From Priapulus caudatus (lineage: Eukaryota > Priapulida > Priapulimorpha > Priapulimorphida > Priapulidae), in contig NW_014577116.1 of NCBI RefSeq assembly GCF_000485595.1, positions 531,491-557,400 of the forward strand: DNA of 25,910 nt. The letters are read 5' to 3'. Position 1 is the stretch's first letter. Each line of letters starts with the position of its first letter. Positions 1-10,859 of this stretch are shown piece after piece. A program made the position numbers and the translations under genes. A model generated the notes under the pieces. It ran no database searches and was not told the origin of the DNA. It was given only the letters and a program-made list of their open reading frames with translations.

Positions 1-274
1 TTATACGAATACAAAGTCTGCAACCGCATCCACAACCATCAGGCAAATCGGTTGTTTTTAATATAAACCTGTCACGCTTTCTGGATGATTATTGACTTAT
101 GCGTTAATCGTCCGCGTTCGCTGCGCTCGCTAATTTCGCTGAATTCGTTCGTTATTCGCTTGAAAGATCTAATTAAAATTACATTCCTATTGGAACTGTC
201 ACCATGTGCAGAAACCTATACCATGTCACAAGTAGGAAATTATTGATGATGGATAGACTACTGTTAAACGTCTT
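1..274. other. Non-coding stretch, no gene seen
   Basis: No supportable gene. Positions 110-165 are locally CpG-rich and repeat TTCG(C/T)T-like hexamers in a loose tandem way. Nothing else is recognisable. Confidence 0.6.
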
Positions 275-278
275 TCAT

Positions 279-715
279 ACATACACGCACGCACACACGC
301 AACGCCACACACAGATATTATACTGAATCGCCTGTGTATGCTGTGTGTGTGTGTGCTTGTGTGTGGAACAAATGCTGATGTGTCTGTGATTTTCGTGTTT
401 GTGAGCGTGTGCTTGTGCTGTGCGTGTGGCGCTCGCGAGCCGTGAGTAATGTGTGTGTGTGTGTGTGTGTGTGTCGTGTGTCGTGTGTGTGTGGTTTCTG
501 GTGTGTGTGTTGTGTGAGCATTGTGCGTGTTGGTGTGCGCTGTGGCGTGATGCGTGTGGCGTGTCGCGTGTGCGTGTGCGTGTGCGTGTGCGGTTGCGGT
601 GCGTGTGCGATGTGCGTGTGCGTGTGCGTTGTGCGCGCGCGCGCGGCGTCGTGTGTTGTGTGCGATGTGCGTGGTGCGTGTGGTGTGCGCGCGCGTGTCG
701 TGTCACTGTGTGTGG
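279..715. repeat. Compound AC then GT/GC microsatellite
   Basis: A short AC/GCAC-rich segment (279-312) is followed by a long TG/TGCG/GTGC compound tract (about 335-715), with pure TG runs near 450-475 and CG runs near 635-650. Because the first part is CA-like and the second TG-like on the same strand, the two could pair. The open frames here encode only Cys/Val or His/Thr low-complexity peptides and are by-products. The tract stops exactly where the family A repeat starts. Confidence 0.9.
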
Positions 716-935
716 TTAGTATGTAGTCCCCAGCTTAACAATCTTATATAATAAACATGCGACATGATACGACTTTAAGTTGGTTGTGATAACCAGTGTT
801 GTCCGACTTGCGCGCGCTATCATATACGTTTAATCGCGAAACACTGAAAAGGGCTTTCCAGCACACAAAGTAAACTTTTTCGTCGTTGTTAACGCACACG
901 GTAATCAGCAAGTAAATAATCTCAATCAGATAAAT
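708..935 (+). repeat. Family A repeat, copy 1, left part
   Basis: From the motif GTTAGTATGTAGTC to the junction near 935, this matches 16008-16217 along its whole length. Shared words include CATGCGACATGATACGAC, CGCGCTATCATATACG and AGTAAATAATCTCAA. The match stops at the start of a long-TIR element and resumes at 4048, so copy 1 is a single repeat split by an insertion. In both copies the left edge is preceded by a GT-rich microsatellite. Confidence 0.9.
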
Positions 936-1222
936 CAGTAGTCCCAGGACCTGCTAAGATATGTTATGCACATAATTTAGGAGAGATATTCACTGTTTAT
1001 ACGGCTTAATAAACCCCAAAGAACAACTTGGGATGTGTGGCAAAAATCTCCTATCCGGGCAACAGCCCGAAAATACCACGGCTTTTTCATCGGAATTGCT
1101 ACTAACGAACCATAGCTGTTCTTCTAAACCCGTCCTGAGCTACAGATATTTTGAGTGGCTCAAAATGTTCAGAATGGCATTATCATTTAGGTGGCCATAC
1201 AAGAGGTGTAAAATTGGATGTT
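936..1222 (+). repeat. Left terminal inverted repeat of the 3.1 kb element
   Basis: Imperfect inverted match to about 3755-4047. The alignment holds from the outer CAGTAG through CATTTAGGTGGCCATACAAG. Inside that point similarity fades. Confidence 0.82.
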
Positions 1223-1504
1223 CATGAAAATGCCACAGGTCACTTATTACCGATGACAAACAACTACTACCTACATACTGGAATTGCCATATATTTTATT
1301 AACTTAAACATCCGGACTTTGATACAAGTTAGAACATTTGTGTCTCTATAGAAGAGCTTACCATGTTTCAAAGATGCAGCAGGGAAAATTGGCCAACAGC
1401 CAACCAATACAACCTTTTAACGCCACATAGTACGTACTCGTTTATGTGTACGTAAACCATGGGGGGTCAGGAACACGAAGAGTCACATACAGAGTCCACT
1501 ATGA

Positions 1505-2960
1505 AGTGATAGCAGTGTTACATTCAGTGATCGGTTTTTTACAGCCATCACCTCCGTTGTCAAACTTGCAGTACTTGCAACACTTGATCCAGCTACCCTG
1601 CAGGGACACCCATTCTTGCGAGCATACTTGCCACGCGTTGCAAGGATCTGCAGGCCATCCGGTTTTGAGATGACACATTAGGGTACTAATAAACTGCCTC
1701 CTTCTTAAAAACCATAAAGACCGCATTCATAATCAAAGTGCATCTCTGAAATGGCTTGGACCCAACAGTTGCATGCTGGTGATGGCTCTAATAATGATTA
1801 TTGTTGCTTCATTAGTTGAGGTGCAAGTGTTCTCTACAAGTCCATCTTTGAGGGCATTGCTATTAATGCAGCGAGCGTCAGGTCGTCAAATGTCCTTCAG
1901 GTCTGTTGAAGTTTGAGAACAGTTGACCAAGAATGTTTTCGCCAGTTGTATTGGCGCTTTCTGGTATCACACTAGATCACACATCACATATCAGATCAGA
2001 GAGGAATTTTCCGGTTTGCGGACAGCGGTTCAGGCTCACAAGTTTAGTTGATACCTTGCTTGGGTTGTATCGCCCCAATTCAGCGCATGAGTACTGGAGA
2101 CCTAGACAGGTCTCGTCTCCTCAGCGCTAGCAGATATCGTGTAGTGGTAATATTGATCTTTTCACTCCTGATGTTGGGCGGATGATCACCGTTCTTGGAG
2201 GCCAAGATCTTCTTCAATTGTACTAGTGAATGTGCATAACAGGCGACACAAAGACATCTGTGTCAACCTGATGACAGCATCATGGATGATGGATGTAGCT
2301 TCCTTGACGCGGTGACTTAGAATGTCCTGGCACAATGGAAGCATCGATCCTGTCATTCAGCTTCCATCATTGTGGCAGTTGAGCCAAGAAATGGAGATGC
2401 ACACGCAGCTGACACCCATCGATACCCTGTGGTGATATACGCAAGGTAATTAGGAGGTTTGGTGCCTTGGTAATTGGTGGTGAGCCACCTCACAAGAATG
2501 CCAGGAAAGCAGTTTTGCTGATGGAAACGACGCACACAACTTCGCAATACACTCCACACTATTTGGCCTCGTGAATCGCATCAAGGAACAAACGATTTTT
2601 TTGACTTATCCCTCTCTCCATCTCTCACCATCTCCCTAATATCATGCTGTCGCCTCTCTGTAAGCCTCGAAAAACGATGTGGATCTTAATACAGTTGTGC
2701 CCAACTTTGTGACGATAATGTCATGCAATAGCAAAGTCATGGAATGTCTTGAGGGGCCTTCTCACCAAAAGCAATGAAGTCGAAACGATGGCGTGGGTGC
2801 GTGGGAAGTTTCTGCCCTTTTTTATCTATCAAGTGCACAACATCAGCATGCTAGTCCCAAGTTGTGATATTGGCACTCTTCCTCAGTAAACCAATGGCTT
2901 TGTCAACCCAAGAAGACGCAGATTGGTATCTCATGCCTGGAGTAGTTCATTAAATAGAAC
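1505..2960 (-). pseudogene. Decayed transposase-like gene, H-A-L-T-G-C-D-T-T-S family
   Basis: On the minus strand, remnants of one protein can be read in the right order with frame changes between them. They are a D-T-D-V-F-V block (about 2247-2264), an I-L-P-L-H-D-I-C block (about 2133-2156), and H-A-L-N-W-G-D-T-T (2063-2089), the counterpart of the H-A-L-T-G-C-D-T-T-S signature. Last comes a Cys-rich tail (about 1530-1640) with K-N-G-C-P-C-R and I-K-C-C-K-Y-C-K-F spread over two frames. A weaker I-V-F-E-A-Y-R-E block lies upstream near 2680. The same block order occurs in multicopy uncharacterised animal proteins that I recall as transposon-borne. The catalytic role is not established. Stops and frameshifts are frequent, so no intact product is possible as the sequence stands. 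Boundaries are approximate; the N-terminal part between about 2960 and 3750 is not recognised. The nested position within the inverted ends supports a transposon gene. Confidence 0.65.
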
Positions 2961-3754
2961 CGTAGACACCCATACTCAATAAAAACACTGAGACTGACTC
3001 TCCGCTCATTCTCTGATTCCTCGTCTTGTGGACAAAAGCAAATTCAAGGCTGGACACTTAAGCTCTAGAAGAACTTAAACTGATTTTGCTAATAGTTGAG
3101 TGTATCAATTATTGACGTTATTCTGATCCGATCAATCGATAACATTTACGGCAGCATAGCAGCACTGACTCCATTGATACGGGCAATCAAACTGTCTACG
3201 TTTAACTCGGTCCACAATCTCCAGTGAGAAAGTCAGCGCTACCTGGTCTTGTAGAGGCCTGCGATACTTCTCGAGCATACTCCTAGATGTCTGGCACCAT
3301 TCCCAACTATCTAGTTGCATTACTCGGGTTGAACTGCGTGGTGAGCATGAGAAGTTCCTTTTTCATTCATCGCTTCATGCTTGCAGGAGGTAACGTAACT
3401 GTGTCTTTGTTATCTTGATGATTCGCCGCACAGAGCAACGCTTCCTTCTTCCTGGTGACCCCAATTATCCCCCGCCCCGACACACTTTGGCAGACGGTTG
3501 TTAGCGCTGCATCTTAAGACGCCTGTCAAATAGTGGCACCATCCCACTACCTTCCTGGTGTGTTACACGAAATCCACCGTTCATGTAGCAGTCGTAGAGG
3601 AGTGGGAACTTCTTAGAGGATATGCACTTAATTAAGGAAGATATATTCATCTGTTATAATATATACTTGGCAATCTCCAGTAAGTAATGTATATACGCTC
3701 TGTTTGTATGGTAATAAGTTGACCTAATGGGTCTTTTAGGCTATTTTCTCGTCG

Positions 3755-4047
3755 AAATATTCAGAATTTCAGCACTCTTCTATGACCGCCTAAGCATGTA
3801 ATGGCCAATTCTGAACATTTTGAGCAGCCCGCAGAAAATCTCTAGCTCCAGCGGTTTAGAATGAATCAGCTATGTCGGTAGTAAGCATTTCATAAAAAGG
3901 CGTGGTCATTTTCGGGTGTTCGCGCCCGGATAGAGATATTGGCACACCATCGACAAGTTGTTCCTTGGGGTCATTATAGCCTATAACAGTTAGATATCCT
4001 CTCATAAATTATGCTGCATACATATCTAGGGCCAGGTCACTCTACTG
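3755..4047 (-). repeat. Right terminal inverted repeat of the 3.1 kb element
   Basis: Reverse complement of the left end (see 936-1222). It ends in CTACTG at 4047, immediately before the family A sequence ACAGGGAGAAATTC. Confidence 0.82.
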
Positions 4048-4610
4048 ACAGGGAGAAATTCTGCATTTTTAGTGAGCTCGTAATTTTACTCTCTGATGGT
4101 ATCATATTCTGCAATGTCGATCGAGTTAGTTAGCATTTGTTCTGGGCAGTAGTAAGGGGCAGGGTTCAGTCCTATTCCGTCACCAAAAGTAGGAAATATG
4201 TGTAAATATTGGTAAATAACTAGCGTTCCGTTATACGTCTGAACATTAATACACATGAAACGGCATATCTACGTGGTGCTAAATACACCGTATGTACCGC
4301 CACCTCCAGATCGAATTCATCCAAACTTGCGAAGAGGAGGTATCTGCTAGCAAACGATTAGCACAAGGACATTGCGTATAGCTAGCATGGCGAATCGCTT
4401 TCGAGCAATATGTGCTGAATTGTGTCATGTATGCCCGCGCACGCTCCTGACATCCTGATGCCACGAGAGGAAACCACACACTACCCTGACAATATAATTA
4501 TTTTACGTTTACGAGCCAATAAAATTTGCGTGACGCGTGCGCTCAACTACCGATATCGGCCTTTATTATCATATATATTGCATTGGTGCAGCGAGAAGTA
4601 GTCTAATGCA
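4048..4610 (+). repeat. Family A repeat, copy 1, right part
   Basis: Matches 16217-16750 from CAGGGAGAAATTC through CGATATCGGCC and ATATATTGCATTGGTG. The two copies differ mainly by one-base insertions and deletions, with copy 1 usually carrying the extra base. Minus-strand open frames in both copies are related only because the DNA is shared; they do not stay open in the same way and resemble no known protein. Confidence 0.9.
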
Positions 4611-4787
4611 ATAGAAGGTACGTCTAATGCTAATAGAAGGTACGTCTAATGCTAATAGAAGGTAGGTCGAATGCTAATAGAAGATACGTCTAATGCTAAT
4701 AAGAAAGTAGGGTCTAATGCTAAGAAGATCGTCAAGCTAATAGAAGGTACGTGTAATGGCTAATAGACAGGTTACGCTAAGACAAAT
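4611..4787 (+). repeat. 22-bp minisatellite at the right end of family A
   Basis: About eight units of AATAGAAGGTACGTCTAATGCT. The first four are nearly regular and later ones decay (for example ATAAGAAAGTAGGGTCTAATGCTA). Copy 2 of family A has just over two units at 16751-16801, so unit number varies between copies. Confidence 0.9.
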
Positions 4788-6147
4788 GCATGCGTCGCGT
4801 GTACAAAGAACATTTCATAGCGCTTGAGAGGAACGCGAAAAAGCAAACTAAGGCAAGTTCAAAGCCACGCCCGCCCCCCTAACCGCGATCAAACATTAAC
4901 CGCGCGCACGGAATTGCCTCCCTGCTGAGAGCGAGTTACACCGAAACGAGTGCTGGTCCACATTCATTGCAATAAAACACTCACCTACACGTTGTGCTAC
5001 ATAGGTATCAAATGCCATTAACATCAACATACGGTTAAGAAGCATTATAGTCCCAACGCGTTTCGTTATCGTATATAGACGGCACCATCAAGTGTGAATA
5101 AAAATGTTTAATCCATATCCTAGTTTAACGTATAGAACTACGTTTTCGCTGCCAATGTAGTTTTGATATCCTACTACGCTGACAATAATCAGCAATGCTT
5201 GCTTGTCACAATCACACCAACCGCTTGTCTCGACTACGCTCCCAAGGCTTATGGGAAAGCTTCATGTATCATGCATGGAGTTTCCGATTGGACTAGAAAC
5301 TCCATCCTGCTGCGCTACCGATCAGTCGTAAATGCCTTCCGTAAGATCACCTTAACGACACCAAATACACGCATACTTAATGACTCATCTTTCATATTTA
5401 CACTTGTGACTAACTACAGTCGATAGAGCATAGCAAACCGTAAAATGCCATCGGGTGCGCGTTCGATAAAAGCAGAGAAAAATTAAAGCGAATTAGTCAT
5501 TGCTACGTTAGACATTGCCTTACTGTGTGTGTAGAGAAAATAGATGCCGCACCCTATCGTTCTCTCCGAGTCTCACGAAACCAACTGATAGCTGCGGGCA
5601 GCGATATATATATATAGTACATAAACGCCATTTGCCCAGCCTACGAATGTATGTAGGCCACATGTTTTTCTATGTTTCAAATAAGGCCTACGTCATGCTC
5701 AAATCATGCAACAAAACAATGGATAGCGAAAACTGGATAATTGAAACAGCTTCTATGATATAGAGAATTCGACGCTACACGTTTTCCCCGCGCCTACGTT
5801 AGTTCATATCATGTAACCGAACCCTACAATAATTATGTAACGAATGAAATGGCATAGAATATGTTTACAGACATCAGTGCGTCACTGTGGACGAAGTTGT
5901 ACGCACAGTGGAGTTCCGAGGATTTTATTTATTCGACACAGGAATATATATGGCGATGAATGATGGTTACGATACCTGTAGGTGGTAAACGTGATAGGAA
6001 AATTTATCACTGGAAAAATTGTCCAGAACAGAAAACTTGCCACCGGAAATTAGTCGCAGCTATATATTTATCCAGGATGATCTTGAACATTGGCGTGCTA
6101 GTACATGAATAGTGGGTTTACTACTTTACAGAGAAAATTGCTGAACT
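4788..6147. other. Non-coding stretch, no gene seen
   Basis: Open frames up to 87 codons (5163-5426, 5515-5763) have no recognisable motif, no convincing splice context and read like chance frames. There is a 10-bp-arm hairpin at 5275-5305 and a short TA run near 5604-5616. Confidence 0.55.
5275..5305. repeat. Small inverted repeat
   Basis: ATGGAGTTTC (5275-5284) and GAAACTCCAT (5296-5305) are perfect inverted copies around an 11-base loop. No T run or other context gives it a role. Confidence 0.5.
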
Positions 6148-6226
6148 ATATATATAATATATATATATATACTATTAATATATATAATATATATATATAT
6201 ATTATATCATGTGATCTATATATATG
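6148..6226. repeat. AT microsatellite, self-complementary
   Basis: Nearly pure alternating TA for about 75 bases, interrupted by TAATAT and ACTATTAAT. It could form cruciforms. Confidence 0.9.
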
Positions 6227-9200
6227 AATACACCCATGCTCAGTCGACCTAGGCCACACGTATGCATTTACTCATGCAGTATAATTATGCCTATAGGTCT
6301 TGCGCGATGTAAGCGCGGCGATGGTAAACTGTTTACTCAAGCACGACCCAACTTCAACTTACGGGTTTCAGTACGCCACGACTGCCTGATAATTGCTATG
6401 CAGTTGAATATAAAATCATAAAATTGATTTAAATACGTGAACGTCATCGGTGCACAATTACATAACAATACGGAACTGACAGTAGAAGGTACAGGGCTGT
6501 TATGCTGTGTCATCTCAGCATACTTCATAGACGGCGTATGATATGCGTGACCTCGATAAACCAGATCATGCGGCTTCTAGCTGCCTCTACCACGTACTGA
6601 TGTCACGGGCCATATGGTTGTAACTCTGTTAAAGGCTTCATGCATGCATAGTGTGCAACAATAACATGACGTAATAGTTGGGGGGGGCTCCCTATACTTA
6701 TGCTATACTAACACAACTATATTCATATATTGAATGCGATAAGCTATAAAATTGGGAATAAACTAAGCTCGTGCCGTCCCCCAAAACTGCCTCCGGGAAC
6801 TATGTCTTCTCCTCACCGTAAAAATGAAATAAATAAACATTTTTCTGAATGAATGTATAATGTAATAATATAGAAAAATTTCATTCTCGGATGATGGCCC
6901 AAAAGAGGAAGGAAAGATGAAACAAGAGGGGTAAAAGGAGACAGTACAACAGAAGAGAACAACGGAAGAAGAGTTACGAACGTGTAAAATATATAAGGGA
7001 GAAGGTGGGGAAAACGCGTGTAAGCAACTAAGTCGAAGCGAGTAAACACGAAAAAGGGAGACCAGAGAGGAAAACCGAAATGAAGATGAAAGACCTTGCA
7101 CACGTTATCCCCCTATCCCTTCCTCACTCCGTAAAAATACTGTCATCATAGAAATTCAATGTGACATTAAACCAGAAATAGTTTCATTATTAAATACTAT
7201 TTATATAGTATATAAATATCGCAATTCCACTGCCTGTACTCGAATTTACTTTGCCGTAATTATGTTTTTACTATAGGAGCATCTAATCAGAATAACGAAG
7301 ACGAAGCGAATGGCCAAGGGAAGCACACATTCAGAGGCACGAGTCAGGAGAATAGGGCAGGATGGTAAAGAAAAGAAATGTCAATGAACTGTAGCCTCAC
7401 CACAAAAAAGGACAGCAAATGAGTGAGTAAGAAGAAGTTTAGTTTTTATTGACAACGCATCGACGTCACATTATAGAGAACGATTTGCATCTGTATATAC
7501 GCATAATAATTTATAAACCAAAATGATCACAATTTGTGACGTAGATGGCGCTTAACCCGCTTTGTAGCGATGGCGTTTGAAATAAATTAGTTATGGCTGC
7601 GTTCCGACATTTTTGTAAATCTTTACTCTAATATAGGGTTTTTATCGGCAGGTGAAAAGGAATACCAATTTGCATTAAAGATATTGTCCAATGAAATCTT
7701 GTAAAACGAACCAGACCGAGTGTGACACCACAGACTGTTTGTGTCTTATAAATATCTATATAATTGCAATACCCTAACCTAGTTTCATAATTTTTTTTAA
7801 TATCAAAACCCTAGCATATATTCATTCACATACCAAAATGACAGAAATCCGTTGAACCGAACTGACGATGGCAATCCATGTTGTGCCAAAAATTGCGCGG
7901 TGCTCGAAAAGTAGCGTCGTACTGGCGTCTTCAAATAGGACGTTTAATAGGACGCATACCAGTAACAACTCATAGCAATTTCAACATTGGCCAAAACGGT
8001 TCCTGATTATCGTTGATCCGAAGCGAATGTGACGACGGACGACGACCCATGGCAATAGCTCAGCTTGACGATGTCAAGGTGAGCTAAAAACAGAGATGAT
8101 GTCCAGAGAAGGAAGCCATATAGGCAGGAGTCTATAAAAATGGCATATGATAGCAGGAAATTACTGGGCAAGGATAATGGAGAGAGAAATGAAAAAATTA
8201 AATGAAATGGCGGAAAGTTTACAATCATGGCAGGTTACATATACGTTAATACGTTCCAATCTTTCATAAACTTTCTTGTATCAACTCCATCTCCAAATAA
8301 TACACAAATCTAGGATGGTGCTTAAGCCTAACCTTACAGCTCCTTGTGTCTTCGTCTGGCTGCTAGAGATGGGTGGACGGACATTGGAGCTAGGCTGCGG
8401 GGATGCTGATAGGAAGTGACATTTAATAACTCTGGCCTGAACAGTTGACAGCTAACATCGTTCGTTGACCCTTTGGGTGTGAAAACAAGACCATATTACT
8501 TTCGATATATAGCCAGAATAGTTTAGCACGTAGGATAGTCTGGTTAAACCAAATTAGTGGCTTTTAATTACATGTATTAACCCACATAGCAAAATTCGAG
8601 TAGAATGTATCTCTTTTCCTTTGCACATTCCCCGTCATTCACTACACTGTCCCTTCTCATATGGCCTCTGTTAGAACACAATTTGTCGTTTTTACGAACG
8701 CTTGTCGTCACAAAGCTAAAAAAAAAAAACAGTTTATATGTGACAGTGAAATAACTTTATTAAATTTTTACTTATATTTAATTAAATTTTTTAACTAATA
8801 TTTTTAAACACAATTTCATGACGATTTATTATACATTATATTAATTCGTGCATTCATGTATATAAAATTATACTATTTCACAGATATCAAAACAATTATT
8901 GTTATACGTACAATAAAGTAGGCGCAACATGCAACAATAATAATATATACGGGATATAGTGACTGACTATCAAACAGTTACAGGTGGTATTTTGATTGGT
9001 AACAAAATTCGACATTATATTAAAGTATCACGTTTAGAAATGTCAATAGGACATTTTAATTCATAGTACACATAAATAACATTTCATCTGCTATTTCAAC
9101 AATCAGATAAATAGACTATGAAGACTATAGAACCAAACTATAGGCTGTGACCAATGGATAGCAACGTACACTAACTAATGCCCTAATGCACTAACAATAC

Positions 9201-9823
9201 AGAAACGTTGCCGCGTACAGATCTCAATATGCAATTTTACTTTCACTTATTGTCTGCGTAATTAATACACTTATCACAATACTATTTCAGAATACAGATC
9301 GATAGGCAAACGGAAATTTCATGTCTACTTTCTAAACTAGTAAATTGTAAGACTTCCACGTGATTTCGGTGTCAGTAACGGAAACAATGCTGCCCCTTAC
9401 TCTGCATAGTTTGGTAAGTGCACGCACAAAACTAACACATTAACTCTTGCTGTTTCCGAACCGGCGTATTTCCAGTTCTTTTGTAGATGTGACAGCTAAA
9501 TGGTCGGGCAAAATGCCGCGTGTCGAATCACTGAACGTGATCATAATGGCATGGCGGCACACAAAGAATCATACGACATCAAAACACACTCTACATTAAA
9601 CTACCACGTCATACTCACTGTTCAACCATTTCGCGCCACGAACCGCAGGGGATCGAATCGCATGATTCTTACTACATTGCATCAGATTTTAATAAACGCA
9701 GAAAATTCGTGTAATTGACATCATTTAGATGGACGCAGAATGACACGTGCGTTAAAGGCCCTGCATAGTTTCGCTGCTAACGATAGATGTTTCACATCCA
9801 CACAAATGCAATTACACATTTCA
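6227..9823. other. Long non-coding stretch, no gene seen
   Basis: No supportable exon. The 6763-7103 minus-strand frames sit in a purine-rich plus strand and give low-complexity Phe/Ser/Leu peptides. 8007-8228 minus is similar. There is a G8 run near 6679, an A10 run near 8720 and a very AT-rich block at 8750-8900. The part nearest 9820 may be downstream flank of the ABC-G gene. Confidence 0.5.
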
Positions 9824-9829
9824 TTTATT
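9824..9829 (-). promoter_or_regulatory. Candidate poly(A) signal of the ABC-G gene
   Basis: TTTATT on the plus strand is AATAAA on the minus strand, about 130 bases downstream of the transporter stop codon. Such hexamers are common in AT-rich DNA, so this is only a plausible choice. Confidence 0.35.
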
Positions 9830-9844
9830 CATCATCCATTTACG

Positions 9845-9861
9845 AGTGAGTCAGACTCACT
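9845..9861. repeat. Small perfect hairpin in the presumed 3' UTR
   Basis: AGTGAGTC, one base A, GACTCACT. It lies between the ABC-G stop codon and the candidate poly(A) signal. No known role. Confidence 0.45.
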
Positions 9862-9960
9862 GTTAGCTAACTAGCTAGCTATACGTGAAATAGTCTGTCT
9901 GGTTACTGATCGCGGGGCGCTGCCTGGTTGGGCTGCCTGCCGGCGTTCTGAGCACGGAGG

Positions 9961-10062
9961 TTAGTTGGATTTTCTGGTCCGCAGCAAGAGCAAAAGGTAT
10001 CCAATCAGCCTGTAGCCAAATATCAGCACGAACAGCAAGCCGATGTCGAAACCCATGTTATC
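9961..10062 (-). CDS. ABC-G family transporter, last coding exon (partial gene)
   Basis: The minus-strand exon encodes 33 residues and a TAA stop (9961-9963). It starts D-N-M-G-F-D-I-G, continues with a run of hydrophobic residues containing G-Y-R-L-I-G-Y, and ends L-R-T-R-K-S-N. This is the pattern of the last membrane helix and short basic cytosolic tail of ABC-G half-transporters, the group that includes White, Scarlet and ABCG1/4. The exon is preceded by a good acceptor (AACACGTTGCAG, AG at 10063-10064) and joins in frame to the exon at 10789-10859. These proteins pair as dimers in membranes and export sterols, lipids or pigment precursors. The subfamily and substrate cannot be told from about 56 residues. 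The upstream exons with the ATPase domain are not found here. Confidence 0.8.
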   Translation of the reverse strand, partial: DNMGFDIGLLFVLIFGYRLIGYLLLLLRTRKSN

Positions 10063-10788
10063 CTGCAACGTGTTACAATTGTACAATCTGCTTCCTATAT
10101 AAAAACGACAACTTAAAGACTATTCAATGGTAAAGAAAGCCACAATTTTGTTTTTTCTTACAAACGTTCGATTCTGTCAGGGGCCGAGAGATTCTTGTAT
10201 TCTCGTCAGTTAGATAGTGAGATTAGTTCAATAATGAGAAGTGTTGAATGCAAATGTTCACGGGTGTGTGTGATCCTTGGGAACTCTACAGACTCCCTCA
10301 TCGCTATTACTCACATTTCCCATGGCCATTTTACTAATATTCATTACATTTCGTTATTATACCCACATATCCTTATTGAGTGGAACATATGGGAACACAC
10401 CCATTATGATTTAGTGTATGTGATTTTGTGTGCAGCCGCTATCTATATTAATCTACAATTTTGTTCATCTATTTAAATCTTTTATATTTTTTACGATTAC
10501 TATTTAAAATGTATCAAACGTCTGTGTAAATACATTGATAAATAAATGCGCGTAAACAAGCCAATATAAAATGTCATCATGTAGGAAAGGTTACTTTTGA
10601 ATGCACATAATTGCAGACGATTTTGTAATAATCATGGTGTAACACTATATATGTTAACTAGCAATACTGATAACAATTACTGATAAAGAACTCCATTGAA
10701 CAATGCAGATGCTGAGTAAATTGAAATGTAAGAAAGAATCAATATTACATTAAAAGGGACAGCAAAACCTTCTAGACATATATGCTAC
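10063..10788 (-). other. Intron between the two ABC-G exons
   Basis: 726 bases. On the minus strand it begins GTAGCATATATG after the AAG codon at 10789-10791 and ends AACACGTTGCAG. The 93-codon plus-strand frame inside it (10195-10476) is treated as chance. Confidence 0.75.
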
Positions 10789-10859
10789 CTTCTTGAAGTT
10801 GAATTGGTCAAGCACTTCCTCTCCCGTTCTAATGCATGATCTGTTGTTTGTTCCACATT
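10789..10859 (-). CDS. ABC-G family transporter, penultimate coding exon (partial gene)
   Basis: 71 bases on the minus strand: two bases of a split codon, then 23 codons. They include C-G-T-N-N-R-S-C, I-R-T-G-E-E-V-L-D-Q-F-N-F and K-K. In ABC-G proteins the large extracellular loop before the last helix has this form: paired cysteines, then a G-x-x-V-L-x-x-(F/L)-x-F stretch. The acceptor upstream is TTGTTTCTTTTTGATAG (pyrimidine-rich) and the donor is AAG|GTAGCA. Splicing to 9961-10062 keeps the frame and puts K-K directly before D-N-M-G. The previous exon must end with one base of a codon. I could not find it between 10.9 and 11.9 kb; it may lie in the N gap or outside the window. Confidence 0.8.

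Larger units (their letters stand above)
936..4047. mobile_element. About 3.1 kb DNA transposon remnant with ~290-bp inverted ends
   Basis: The first ~290 bases (936 to about 1222), read forward, align with the reverse complement of the last ~290 bases (about 3755-4047). Both start CAGTAG. Shared words in the same order include CATAATTTA, GAACAACTTG, CTATCCGGGC, CCCGAAAAT and CTCAAAATGTTCAGAAT. The TIRs differ by many substitutions and one-base indels. The element sits inside a family A repeat. The uninterrupted copy reads GATAATCAGGGAG at the site; here the flanks are GATAAAT and ACAGGGAG, so a target duplication is short or absent. The interior carries a decayed transposase-like gene on the minus strand. 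Superfamily not assigned. Confidence 0.85.

Noticed and set aside
275-751. Overlapping Cys/Val-rich and His/Thr-rich frames at the left end
   Set aside because: They are readings of a GT/GC microsatellite.
1933-2130. Plus-strand 65-codon frame inside the 3.1 kb element
   Set aside because: It is the antisense shadow of the minus-strand transposase-like remnant.
4279-4479. Related minus-strand frames in the two family A copies (4279-4479 and 16434-16701) as a conserved protein
   Set aside because: Similarity follows from shared DNA; indels shift the frame between copies and the pattern of change shows no codon bias.
4611-4787. Regular 22-bp repeats as a CRISPR array
   Set aside because: Units are directly adjacent with no spacers and no cas genes; it is a minisatellite in eukaryotic DNA.
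6763-7103. Two overlapping minus frames of about 100 codons, hydrophobic and Phe-rich, as a membrane protein
   Set aside because: They lie on the pyrimidine-rich strand of a purine-skewed tract, which gives such composition by itself; both overlapping frames look equally hydrophobic.
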